From NCBI GenBank assembly GCA_900618425.1, contig UZAN01039827.1, positions 48,668 to 60,963 of the forward strand: a DNA stretch of 12,296 bases. The letters are read 5' to 3'. Shown in pieces: positions 1 to 8,549 of the stretch. Position 1 is the stretch's first letter; each line of letters begins with the position of its first letter. The notes under the pieces were generated by a model. It ran no database searches. It was not told where the DNA came from and was given only the letters and a program-made list of their open reading frames with translations. This stretch comes from Echinostoma caproni. Its lineage: Eukaryota > Platyhelminthes > Trematoda > Plagiorchiida > Echinostomatidae. The position numbers and the translations under genes are program-made.

Positions 1-615
1 AGATTAGTATGATAGCTCTTTTTTCCTTCCCAATAACTCAGGGATGAACCACAAGTTCACCAATATGAACAGATGTGGATCATTTCGTTTTTGGAATTCC
101 TTGCATGCTCTGAGTATTTCTACCCGAATCGCATTGATGTGGGATTCTTTAGTTTTTCAAAAACACAAATTTGTGTATGTCGATATTGCGATTCAACTTG
201 TTTTCCGATCTTTCTCTCGAATAACTTTAGTATTGCATTAGAGTTCAAAAGTAAATGCCCGACCGGTATGGCATAAATAGAGTCCTGTTTGAATAAACCA
301 GACACTGTCTATTTAACTCGTAAGCAACTTCAAATACATAATCAGTCAGCTAATATTCCATTTTAGAACATGGTGAAAAAGATATGAAGTCCCCGAAGTC
401 CATTGAGACCAGATACTGGGGATGGAAAGAGTGTATATAAAATACCATGAGTTGGGGAAAATATTTGAACTGCTTTTCATCTAAAACAATAATTTTGGCT
501 TTTGATTTTAAGTTCTTGCACAGATCATCATTCACCTTTCGTTATCGTCTATTGGCTACCTCACTCTCCTCTCCTCTATCTCCACCGTACCACGCACCCA
601 TTGCCTGAACGGCAG
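1..615. other. upstream intron or flank of the cysteine-module gene
   Basis: No coding exon can be supported here. Open frames are short, lack the cysteine module and lack paired splice sites. The last part becomes pyrimidine-rich (about 561-586) and ends with an AG at 614-615, the likely acceptor for the first visible exon. The phase-1 acceptor implies at least one more upstream exon, and the missing start codon and signal peptide probably lie outside the window. Confidence 0.5.
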
Positions 616-957
616 AATGTGCTGCCTATGGAATCCGACGTATTACGGAATGCAACATCAAGCGTCCGGGAGATACAAGAAGATATCGTCATCTATTGAC
701 AACCAGTCCACGTATCGAAGAGTGTATGTGTCACGAGCCTGCGTCTGATGTCCAATTCGAGGCGTGCGATTGCCCCGAGGCCAATGAACCCCCGGTCAAA
801 CAGGTGCAACAATGCCCGCAGTGGTGCTATCATACGACTAGCGAGCAGTGTGACGCGCGATGTCTGAATATTTCTGTATGGCAAAAATTCATCTATGATG
901 GGCCGAGTCCAGGACGATGCAAGGCTGAGATCATACGTAAAATTGAAACTCCATGCT
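616..957 (+). CDS. cysteine-module repeat protein, exon A (partial gene)
   Basis: Internal exon of 342 nt encoding about 114 residues. It lies between an AG acceptor at 614-615, behind a pyrimidine-rich stretch, and a strong donor (CT|gtaaga). Both boundaries are phase 1. The reading frame has a stop at 606, just outside the exon. The first module shows C-x10-C-x23-C-M-C-x11-C-D-C-P. A second, more cysteine-dense module follows, with paired cysteines near CPQWC and an ending like RCKAEIIRKIETPC. No transmembrane segment is visible, so a secreted or extracellular role is inferred. The split codon joins to the next exon as TGC, keeping the pattern PC-C-CP across the junction. The family is not recognised. 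An acceptor further upstream (about 522) would bring in the stop at 606 and was rejected. Confidence 0.78.
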
Positions 958-1624
958 GTAAGAAGACATGTTTATGAGTAACGAGTGCATTCACTGCTCG
1001 TCTGTTTCATAAACAGGGGTAACATTTTGTTCTACTTGTATGGAACACCAGACAATTACGCAACGTAATTTAGCACAAAAAATGGTAAACAATTCTTTTT
1101 CACTGAAAATCGCGGCGTTCCAGATCTGCCCCAGATTTCCACACTGTACAGGCAGCGTTTAGACTGAACCAATTTGTCCAACTTGTATTGATCTGTTGTC
1201 CATTTACTGAATGCATTAAAATTAGCCGATTGTTAAAACACGTTTCAGAGATGTCTCGGTGTAAGCAGAGAAATCAAGACCTAACGAATCACTCAAGTAA
1301 TGAGCAAATGGGCTACATGATAGAATAGTACAATAGTTTTAGATATGTGCGATTTTTTCCTATTTAATACTTCTTTCCATCCACTACTTCAAGGTACACA
1401 CCGTGAACTGATTTCTCAACCTACTTATCGATTTCTACACTGCAAGCGTAAAACCAACCGTGAAACAGCCTATAAATGGCAAACGATGGGGTACTTCATT
1501 ACGGAGTGGGAACAAAATAATTATTCCCATTTTCGAAATAAACATTATCTGATATTACGGTTAAATCACGCACCCACTAACTGAGCTCTCAAGCTTCCTC
1601 TTCCCCATGCTACGAACCGTGCAG
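958..1624 (+). other. intron A-B
   Basis: Phase-1 intron of 667 nt with GT-AG ends. A 79-codon open frame (1345-1584) follows a convincing pyrimidine-AG at about 1394. It has no usable phase-1 donor and only one cysteine, so it is not called as an exon. Nothing else is recognisable. Confidence 0.6.
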
Positions 1625-1894
1625 GCTGCCCGAGAAATCACAAGATTCTTGAACGATCGTGTACAACATCTGGACATGAACAAGTGACACGGATCTCAGA
1701 GACTGTGCTACGTCAAGGTCGTTGTGTACATGTGATACGTCAAGTTCGTGAACGCGTGCCCTGCGCCGTCGGATTCTTGCGTCACGAATGGGCCAGGTCA
1801 AATGAACACGGAGTTCGACTGCTGCGGGATCTTTTTGGTAATGTGGACCGTTGCAAATGTTCAGTTCAAGCAGTAGATACCCCTTGCCCGAAAG
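1625..1894 (+). CDS. cysteine-module repeat protein, exon B
   Basis: Exon of 270 nt, 90 residues, phase 1 at both ends. The acceptor AG is at 1623-1624 after a CT-rich tract, and the donor is AAAG|gtgaga. The first module reads C-P-x9-C-x20-C-x12-C, beginning CPRNHKILERSC. The second lacks the leading C-P pair but ends with the usual RCKC-x8-PC. It is rich in Arg and Val, as in the other modules. The T left by exon A completes TGC before CPR, and the G left here completes GTG before the next cysteine. The frame is open throughout. Family unknown; the coding call is secure because exon, phase and motif all agree. Confidence 0.85.
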
Positions 1895-2055
1895 GTGAGA
1901 CAGTAAACAGAGTCAGCAACCTATTTCCTGGTGACTTTTTGTGCAGATCTATTTTTTCCAAATCACATAGAGCTAATTTTCGAAAGGAACGAGACGTTTT
2001 GTATTCTCAATCTTAATACTCCCTTCTTCACCCCGGTTATCCGTTTTAAATTCAG

Positions 2056-2184
2056 TGTGTCGTGAAGCCATCAAGTCAACCGAATGTGATGTCGGGACAC
2101 AAGAATTGGTACACACGCTCATTCAGTTGGTGCCCATTGGATGTCGGTGTGAGGAGATGGCATTCAAGAGACGAACAAGTGTTT
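2056..2184 (+). CDS. cysteine-module repeat protein, exon C
   Basis: Exon of 129 nt carrying exactly one module: C-x8-C-x18-C-R-C-x10-V. The acceptor is TTCAG|TG after a T-rich tract and the donor is the near-perfect TTT|gtaagt; both are phase 1. Read without splicing the last codon would be TGT (Cys). The splice falls after its first base, so the final residue depends on the next exon: Leu if joined to 6061, Tyr if joined to 5256. The closing cysteine of the module is therefore probably lost. The intron to exon B is only 161 nt, unlike the long introns downstream. Confidence 0.82.
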
Positions 2185-2654
2185 GTAAGTACCCAAAGCG
2201 CTTCCATGTGTGGATAACGAAACTGAACGGCTTTTAGTATATCGTGCTTCAGAGGTTTGATAGATAGATATATCATGAACTAGTTGTTTGAAGCGTAAGT
2301 TGTTCTCCACAGGGATGTAGTCTTAATCTTTTCATTGAATTCTGAAGAAATTTCAAGATTTTTGGTTTCTACTCCACTAGTAATAGTATTTACTCATGGA
2401 TGATAAGCTCGTTTTACACCGCCAGATGTTTTAACATCAATTCTGATTTGATATAACGGATACTTGTGCCATTCAGACCTTCACAGTGCTCAATAAAGAG
2501 TTTTACTCTGATTAGTTCAGTTTGTACACTCATTAACCAAGCTCTTCTGGGCGCCGATTTTGGTTACTGTCTTTGGTTGCCCATTTGGATGAAGCAGTAG
2601 GAAAACGACAGGAATGTTGAGAGTAGAGTCGAGGGGAAAATGGAGAGTTTCAGT
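2185..2654 (+). other. start of the long intron C-D, no gene seen
   Basis: Intron sequence after the gtaagt donor. It includes a short GATA-rich stretch near 2259-2273. The final part, from about 2560, may already be 3' untranslated sequence of the minus-strand RTE element, whose recognisable coding similarity starts near 2660. No exon with matching phase and cysteine pattern was found. Confidence 0.5.
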
Positions 2655-4545
2655 GGACTAGGATTGCTCAAAAATTGAGAAGATGCACGAACGCCACTGT
2701 TTACAACACCCAGACATACAACTCAGTGTCTCTAACCACCGGTTACTATGATCTCGGAGTCCGTGTCCAGGAGGCCTTACGAGACCCATATGACCGAGTC
2801 TCTTGGTCAGGGTTTTCATTTCCTCATGCTAGGTCTTATTTTGACCACCCTTGGCTTTTTATCACCCAGTACCTGCCTCGGAAAACATCACGCGCCAAAC
2901 AAACCTATTAGATGACATGCGTAAAAAATGCCCCAACCCACGTAATGTATGGAGGTCGACCATCTCTGCATTGCTCGTCCGGTTGACCCACCAGATTCGT
3001 GCAACGCCGCGTAGATAGCTATGTTAGAACATCGGGAGTCCTAATCATGTTTTGGTAATGATCAAGTGTCTGCCCTGTATAGCAGAACTGGCCGAACGGC
3101 CGCAGCACACACCTGATCCTTCACGAAGAGCGCCACATTTATCTCAATTTAGCAAATCTCAACCGAGATGACACTTCATCCGTGATGCGCTCCCCGTGAG
3201 TGAAATATACCTACTCAAACAACAAAACCTGTCCACTGGGTCTATTACTTCCCAGGTTAGAGTGCTGCTGGGTGCTCGACCAACCCAGTCTTGTAGTAAC
3301 ACTTTACACTTTGAAAGGGCAGAAAGCAAACCAAACATGGCTACGCTGGCATTCAAGTTATCCAGAAATGCCTGCAACCTACCTGGATCTTCACTTAGCA
3401 GCACAATGTCATCTGCATACTCTAGATCAGACAGTCTGCCACCTGGGAGTAAATCGATACCGCTATCCTTGCACGAGGATGGGGCTGTTTCCATATTCAA
3501 CTCTATGACGAAGTTGAATAGAAAAGGAGAAAGAGGGCAACCCTGACGAACACCACTTTCCGTGGTGAACTCGGGATTGCCGTAAGTCCGGACTCGACTT
3601 CGGCTATTAGTGTAACGTGATCGTAATATTGAAATTAATTTCTCGGACACACCCTTTAGGGGGAGGCAGCGCCAGAGATTAGAGCGGTCGACTGAGTCGA
3701 AAGCCGCTTTCAGATCTATGAATACAGAAATGGTGGGTCTACGAAAAGAATGTCAGTGCTCCAGAATTTGACAGGGAGTGAAGATGTGGTCGATACAACC
3801 TCGACCAGGTCTAAAACCAGCCTGGTTCTCACGCGTGCATCGTTCACGTGCGGCAGACAATCGACGGAGTATGATACCAGCGAGAAGTTTAGAGGCAATG
3901 TTGATTAAACTAACTCCTCTGTGGTTTTCATAAGAGGATATGTCACCTTTCTTGTTATTCGGTATGATGACAGATTCACACCATTCAGCTGGAACCTGTT
4001 CTCTCTCCCACACGGAACCCAGGAGGTTTGTTAACCCCGAAACTAAGGCTGAGCTTCCATCCTTAAAAACCGATGCGGACAGCTCGTCTGGGCCGGAAGC
4101 CTTATGCCGTTTGAGATAACCCATTTACCGGGAAACCTCCATTTCAGATGGAGGACTGGCATCGACTGGCAGTATTTGCGCAGTCGCGGTGGGGGGTTGG
4201 TAGTTCAGATGTCGACGAGGCCCAGTTTCACTGAGCCTCAAAATGTTCAGCCCATCGATCAAGACGGCGTTGCTGATCGTGTATCAATGTGCCATCAGAT
4301 TCCTTACTTACTTCGCCTGTTTTCCCAGGACCCGTATTCCTAATTAGATGGAAAAGATTGCGACCATTACCAATGGCCGCAGCCTTCTCCATCTCTCTAC
4401 ACTTTCCTATCCAGCACTTCTTCAATGTCCCAAAGTGTAAGGTTCTATCTGTACGCGACACAAGTGCCAATTTTCGTATTTTCTCGGAAATGAACATTTG
4501 CCACATATCCCGAGTGAGAAGGACCAAGAAATCATGATTCAAGAA
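2655..4545 (-). mobile_element. RTE-clade non-LTR retrotransposon, 5'-truncated and degenerate
   Basis: Reading on the minus strand from about 4545 down to 2655, the relic shows in order a pre-RT region (EMEKAAAIGN, then DGTLI and RRLDRWAEHFE), the start of the reverse transcriptase (KASGPDELS, VPAEWCESVI), the block ENQAGFRPGRGCIDHIF, the FDSVDRSNLW region, GVRQGCPLSPFLFNF, the catalytic YADD at 3419-3408, and C-terminal pieces (IARIWW, WRSCI). The endonuclease domain expected at the 5' end is absent, so the copy is 5'-truncated. It sits antisense in an intron. Both ends are estimates: the 5' end lies close to the N at 4554 and the 3' untranslated part may reach about 2560. Clade assignment rests on these motifs, not on a phylogeny. 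Confidence 0.93.
3159..4124 (-). pseudogene. reverse transcriptase core of the RTE relic
   Basis: The best preserved part of the element. It reads in one frame from 4124 to 3159 except for one TGA at 3755-3753, in the context LEH-stop-HSFRRP, where relatives usually have Arg. A CGA to TGA change is the simplest explanation. Immediately upstream a TAA (4127-4125) stops the same frame, and a frameshift between roughly 4170 and 4195 separates it from the pre-RT frame at 4542-4228, which itself ends in TGA. Downstream of about 3190 the frame shifts repeatedly. YADD and the GVRQGCPLSP motif are intact, but the lesions rule out a working enzyme. Confidence 0.9.
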
Positions 4546-4554
4546 GACTTAAAN

Positions 4555-4582
4555 GCGTCCCCGATTTTGTCTCAACCCCCCC
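4555..4582 (+). repeat. 28-bp direct repeat, copy 1
   Basis: Identical over 28 bases to 5018-5045. It starts gcgtccccgatttt and ends in a C-run (7 Cs here, 10 Cs in copy 2). It begins directly after the N at 4554, and its C-run forms part of the pyrimidine tract of the following exon. The two copies bracket a 435-bp segment holding the CDGSH exon. They could be a target-site duplication, a local duplication, or an assembly artefact. Confidence 0.85.
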
Positions 4583-4597
4583 TTCCGTATTCCTTAG

Positions 4598-4814
4598 ATG
4601 CTTATAACATAAGCGCAAAAAACAAACCGAGAATTGCAGACAAACGCCCTTTGCAGATGATTTGTGAACCGAATCGAGTCTACTGGTGGTGTTCTTGCGG
4701 GCACAGTATGAAGCAGCCGTTTTGTGACGGGCATCACATCCGCATAATCGGTCAGACACCGCATTTCAAAATCAACAAACCCCAATTCAAGCCGATTCGG
4801 ATCATCTTTAAAGA
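4598..4814 (+). CDS. CISD3: CISD3-type CDGSH iron-sulfur domain protein, single exon
   Basis: Exon of 217 nt with a textbook acceptor (C-run, CCGTATTCCTTAG) and donor AAAGA|gtgagc, phase 1 in and phase 2 out. It encodes about 72 residues ending in RIIFK plus a split codon. The motif WWCSCGHSMKQPFCDGHH supplies the three cysteines and one histidine that bind a 2Fe-2S cluster in CDGSH proteins (C-x-C-x8-C-x3-H). The usual Ser/Ala/Thr of CDGSH is His. The wording HSMKQPFCDG and the following GQTPHFKI resemble CISD3/MiNT, a mitochondrial matrix protein with two such motifs. Only the first motif is here; the donor lies about where the second would follow. Read through, it would stop at TGA 4816-4818. 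No second motif was found downstream. The exon's phase-2 exit cannot join the surrounding cysteine-module gene, so it belongs to another gene, a duplicated fragment, or a misplaced contig. Confidence 0.72.
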
Positions 4815-5255
4815 GTGAGCGCACTGTTTGCTTTCTTACTACTTGTTCATCGCAAGTGATATCGGTAAATCTATGACAATTATACGCCCCGGCACATTTA
4901 GACAGATCGCTGGAGTAGGNTCCCGATTTTCGTTCCTGCATGCACCCCGGAGGACTGTTGATATCTGATTGCTCATTCTGTTGTGCCGGTCGATTATTTT
5001 GTACACTACTTCCTCACGCGTCCCCGATTTTGTCTCAACCCCCCCCCCTCTAGTGGCAATGCCATGTCGTATATGAAATAAAGTTTAGCGCCGAAATTCT
5101 GGACAGGTTTGCCAACTTGCATCATGTTCATCATCGCACTTGCACAATCCGAGATGCCACATTAATCGGTATTATGAAATCACAAATACATTTTACAGAC
5201 TCGGTATAATGCAATCAGCAGGAGTTTGTCATACTGTGAACTGAGGGGTCATCAG
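4815..5255 (+). other. intron-like sequence after the CDGSH exon
   Basis: Holds the second 28-bp repeat copy (5018-5045), whose C-run leads into CTCTAG at 5054 and so mimics an acceptor. Splicing the CDGSH exon there would add about nine residues and end at a TAA overlapping an AATAAA at 5077-5082. That would give a short alternative C terminus without a second CDGSH motif. The N at 4920 precedes tcccgatttt, a partial match to the repeat core. No other coding signal. Confidence 0.4.
5018..5045 (+). repeat. 28-bp direct repeat, copy 2
   Basis: Second copy of the sequence at 4555-4582, identical over 28 bases and then extended by three more Cs before CTCTAG. The copies start 463 bp apart. Confidence 0.85.
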
Positions 5256-5345
5256 ATTTGTACCAAATATGGATACATTTAACACCGAACATCAATCAAT
5301 GTAAAAATGAGGTTATCACACAGATCGAACAACCAGTCAGGAAAG
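5256..5345 (+). CDS. possible half-module exon of the cysteine-module protein
   Basis: A 90-nt open stretch with phase-1 boundaries on both sides (CATCAG|AT and AAAG|gtgttg). It encodes a segment with NQCKNEVITQIEQPV, close to the end of exon A's second module (GRCKAEIIRKIETPC). The closing cysteine is replaced by Val and the first half of the module is absent; the frame hits a stop at 5237 just upstream. The acceptor has almost no pyrimidine tract and the donor departs from consensus, so this may be a decayed exon copy. Skipping it keeps the frame because flanking phases match either way. Confidence 0.33.
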
Positions 5346-6060
5346 GTGTTGACTCGACGAAGTGCCAAAAACAACAACTCAAGAAAATCCGTCTTGAGTT
5401 TAGTCTCCATTCTGATGATTTTTATTTTTACCATTTGTGATGGACAGGTCTTCTTATATCAGTCTCCACAGGCTGTAAAACGGTAACAACTTTAAGCTTT
5501 AAACAATGTTAATCGAGCAACACATTCCAAAATATGAATGGATAGCACCTAGAAATGCAGCTGTTTTGCGATATCGGATATAATATTTGCGCATACATGA
5601 GCTTTATGTTCAGTCGNAGTCGAGAATTTCAATCTCCTTTTTGTGTAATCATACAACGGTATATGTATTCATTGCTCAGTAAACATATACAAAAGATATG
5701 AGAATTGATCGATTGCAATCTTTGGCTGATTGAAAATAAATGCTGAACTTTCAGGTTAATTTTTAACAACCCGAGATAAGTGTGCTTATTTTTGTCGTCA
5801 CACGTGAACGCCTCTGCGTGTCTTCAGGTGTTTGGCATCACTGTGCGAAGACACCCGAAAGCTTTTCTCGGTGTTTATCTGATACTGAAAGCAGGTTAGA
5901 GCTCAGTATTTTTCCCTCTGCGTTGATAAACTGTTCGCCGTATAAACCAATACACCTCTATCATAGCCAAAATCCGCAACGATTCATTAAACTTCCACAA
6001 GAGAATACATTTATTCAGACAATTACGAACTATATCCTTTCTCTCTCGTGACTATTGCAG
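5346..6060 (+). other. intron with a possible decayed module
   Basis: Mostly AT-rich intron with an N at 5617. From 5828, after the acceptor-like GTGTCTTCAG, a phase-1 frame encodes three cysteines spaced C-x9-C-x19-C (CAKTPESFSRC first), like the first half of a module. No phase-matched donor follows and the C-x-C pair is missing. It is more likely a relic than a used exon. The end of this stretch (CTTTCTCTCTCG to TTGCAG) is the acceptor region of the next true exon. Confidence 0.4.
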
Positions 6061-6195
6061 TGTGTCCCAAATTCACAAAACTGATTTCTGCCAAATGTTC
6101 TCCCATCACGAATGTGGAAACGCGAAAGTATTTGCACTCGTATCAGGACAATTGTCAGTGCAAAAATCGAGTTGTGACGGAGCAACGACGGTGCG
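6061..6195 (+). CDS. cysteine-module repeat protein, exon D
   Basis: Exon of 135 nt containing one complete module: C-P-x9-C-x18-C-Q-C-x10-C. This is the cleanest single copy in the window (starts CPKFTKLISAKC, ends NRVVTEQRRC). The acceptor is a CTTTCTCTCTC tract followed by TTGCAG, and the donor is GCG|gtaagt; both phase 1. The G left at the end joins GT of the next exon to give Gly, so the junction reads RRC-G-CPKP and the inter-module C-x-C-P pattern is kept. Separated from exon C by a 3.9 kb intron that has gathered foreign sequence. Confidence 0.83.
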
Positions 6196-6440
6196 GTAAG
6201 TCCACGAGAGTGACACAACCCCTGGTTTAGTCAAAAAACTAATGATTTTAGAAAGACTTCAAAGGAAATCCCAAACTGATTTCAGGTATCGACCGTTCAC
6301 TTCTGTCGATTCGAAACTCATTGTTGACGTTACAAAGTACGATCATCCTCGTAAAACCCAGAAAACGATATCGTTCAACAAAGAGGTTTCTTCTATAAAT
6401 TGGTATTGAAAAATGAAAAAATGAAAATTGTGTAAAATAT
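6196..6440 (+). other. intron D-E, first part
   Basis: AT-rich intron after the gtaagt donor. A minus-strand open frame spans part of it but has no convincing splice sites or motif. Nothing callable. Confidence 0.5.
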
Positions 6441-6449
6441 GCAAACCTC

Positions 6450-7090
6450 AAACCAGGGATGGCATTAGCCGATTTTATTGAACAAGTAGGGACTGCGTGC
6501 AAGCAGGCAAACAGCACGGTGACGGCGGAACGAATAAACCAATGTCAAACGGGAACAGGCATTGTTGGTTGAAGGTGAGAAGTGCCCTAAGGGGAACCAA
6601 TCAAAATACGGTGGGTGTGAGCGTTTGTCTTTGGGGAACACCGTAAAACGAGTGTGGTAAGCTTGTGTACGTGTGGGTAGGTGGATGTTTGTGTGTGTGT
6701 GTGTACACAAGTGTCAGGATCATGGACAAGGGTCGAGACCGGTGAGACCGACAACATCGCAGTGCAGTACAGAAAACATGCTAATGGTGCGTGCGTATGC
6801 GCAAACGGTGTCGTGATCAGTCATACGCACGGATCAATGGGAGGATGAAATCAACATAGGCGGGCAAAACAGGAAGACGAACAACAACAGGACAGTGGGG
6901 CGGGGTGTGTTCACGGGGGGATAGTCATGGTGAGTGGTTGACGGGTCAGTTTATTGCACACTTTAGTGTAATGAACAGTGGACGGGGAAAGCCCTATTGT
7001 CACGAGGATCTGCTGTTCTGTGAAGGAAACCGTTGGCCTAAACCCCGGGACATGGAGTGGCGAACCACATAAGGCCCCGCTCGGCTAGAA
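6450..7090 (-). repeat. compositionally distinct block, possible insertion (weak)
   Basis: This part of the intron is visibly richer in G on the plus strand (pyrimidine-rich on the minus strand) than the AT-rich intron either side. Read on the minus strand it has AATAAA signals at about 6955-6950 and 6479-6474, and a (GT)7 microsatellite at 6691-6704. One minus-strand frame from about 7030 gives FTEQQILVTIGLSPSTVHYT, vaguely like a helix-turn-helix, but the open stretch is short. No terminal repeats, target duplications or enzyme motifs were found. A solo LTR or other non-autonomous insertion is possible; ordinary intron is the alternative. Confidence 0.25.
6691..6704. repeat. (GT)7 microsatellite
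   Basis: Seven GT units inside a longer GT-rich stretch. Confidence 0.9.
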
Positions 7091-8057
7091 TGCATTCAAC
7101 CCTCATTTTCATCCAGCCACATAAAGATTTTCATGAAACAATGGAAGAGTTTAGGTCTTTTATGATCACTCAGTAAAATGGGAACAGAAGTAATCGGCGG
7201 CGTTGCTTATTTTGCATCTCCTGGAATGCGTAGGACCATTTTCATGTCACGTTATAAGCGCCATTCGACAATAGGATGCAATTTGTTCACTTAAGGTTCC
7301 TGAGATTACGAAACGCTGCTTGAAATTTTCTACCCACGCCGATCGTGGTCCTGTTGAGTAAATGAATATTATCATATTATGTGAAACACAAAACTAGTGC
7401 GATTATAAAATGAACGAAAAATATGATACCCATCTATCATCGGATTCTTGAGCAGGGCTTTTCATGGTTCACTTTTTGGTGGTTGCTGTACATTGTGGCC
7501 TAAAGCCCATTCAATGATCCATCGTGTACAATAGTCTGGTTCTTATATGGCACCGGAAACGATAGGATTACTTCAATCTCAGGCTCCAATTCGCCCGTTG
7601 ACCTGGGATCAAGCAGGTCACTATAGTCAAGTATCCTTGGTTTCTATTACTCTGTATAACTAATGCTCCAAATGAATGCGCTAGTAAGTGTAAATCCTTG
7701 AACGGTGATGTCAACACGTTAGCTAAGATGTATCAAGTGAAGTTCAATTATACCGCTCCAATCAATTGACATTTTTAGGTTCGAACAGAATGTGCTATTA
7801 AAGAGGATCTGTTCTGAGTATACCGCTGGTCCCAGCTCCAGACATCCGAGAAAGAAATATAATTAAAAGCAATATTCCCGCTGATCAATAAAATACAAGA
7901 GGAAAATCCAACGTGCTAGTCGGCGGTTTGGACCAGAATTTGTATAAAGTTTATTCGTATTGATTTCGGCCTGAATTTGTATACTTATTGCAATTAATTA
8001 AAATAACGTTGTACAGTTCTTCCGCTCCAGCATGATTGGTGCCTTTTATTTCTGAAG
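7091..8057 (+). other. intron D-E, last part
   Basis: AT-rich intron with no open frame matching the module pattern. It ends in CCTTTTATTTCTGAAG, the acceptor of exon E. The TTTATT at 8045-8050 is also an AATAAA on the minus strand and could be the poly(A) signal of the opposite-strand gene. Confidence 0.5.
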
Positions 8058-8357
8058 GTTGCCCGAAGCCTCGCTTGTCTGATCTCACGTGTGATCCCCA
8101 AACGAATCGTTTGCGCGGAATTAGAACAGTGTACGAACTGGACGGATCTGATTGTGCTGTACGCAAGGAACTGGTACAAAAGCCGATCGACTGTCGCCAA
8201 CACCATTTGCTCGAACCTCGGCAAAATGATGGTCGACCAGTGTTACACTTTTCTTGTGACGAACAAACAGGGCAAGGTCGTCTATGGATTACCGTTTGGG
8301 TCCCACATCAATGCAGATGTGTTCGTCGACGTCACGTGATACGCGAAGGGGCTTGCC
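8058..8357 (+). CDS. cysteine-module repeat protein, exon E (two modules)
   Basis: Exon of 300 nt, 100 residues, phase 1 at both ends. The acceptor is TTTCTGAAG|GT and the donor GCC|gtaagt. The first module is C-P-x8-C-x20-C-x12-C (CPKPRLSDLTC). The second keeps FSCDEQTGQGRLW and the ending QCRCVRRRHVIREGAC, but lacks the leading C-P. The basic string after C-x-C recurs in other modules (QRRVIRQPC in the last exon). The frame is fully open and both splice sites are strong, making this the best supported exon. The split codon becomes CGA if joined to 10096, or CAT if that exon is skipped to 12018. Confidence 0.9.
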
Positions 8358-8549
8358 GTAAGTGATCTTAGAGTTCCGTCCTCGTTTGATTTTCTGATGA
8401 CCACTTTTTGATCCATCATTCAACCACAGAAACGAAGTATTCATAACAGCCCTTGTCTACCGCCTGGATGATGGGTGACTTCAAAATTATTCCCATTACT
8501 TATTTATACAGTTAAGTGGGAAAAAAACATTGGCTTTGCTTCCATCTGT
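8358..8549. other. short intron stretch between opposite-strand genes
   Basis: Plus-strand intron E-F, and on the minus strand the sequence just 3' of the TAA stop of the other gene. No AATAAA on the minus strand is seen within it; the nearest is at 8050-8045, inside or beyond exon E. Confidence 0.4.

Noticed and set aside
1345..1584. 79-codon plus-strand frame after a strong acceptor-like site
   Set aside because: No phase-1 donor within it, only one cysteine in the part after the acceptor, and it cannot be joined in frame to either neighbouring exon.
4594..4941. 115-codon minus-strand frame opposite the CDGSH exon
   Set aside because: Antisense shadow: the plus strand has the iron-sulfur motif and matching splice sites.
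5433..5460. TGT-GAT-GGA (Cys-Asp-Gly) that might be the second CDGSH motif
   Set aside because: It is followed by Gln-Val, lacks the His ligand and the upstream C-x-C, and has no phase-2 acceptor.
6248..6517. 89-codon minus-strand frame in intron D-E
   Set aside because: No convincing donor, aromatic-rich random-looking composition, and no link to the other minus-strand exons.
7775..7795. GGTTCGAAC resembling a tRNA B box
   Set aside because: No matching A box, acceptor stem or anticodon arm around it.
8394..8440. CTGATGA core that could start a hammerhead ribozyme (these occur in fluke repeats)
   Set aside because: The required stem II and GAAA spacing do not follow; the same holds for the CTGATGA at about 5411 and the minus-strand ones near 5255 and 10885.
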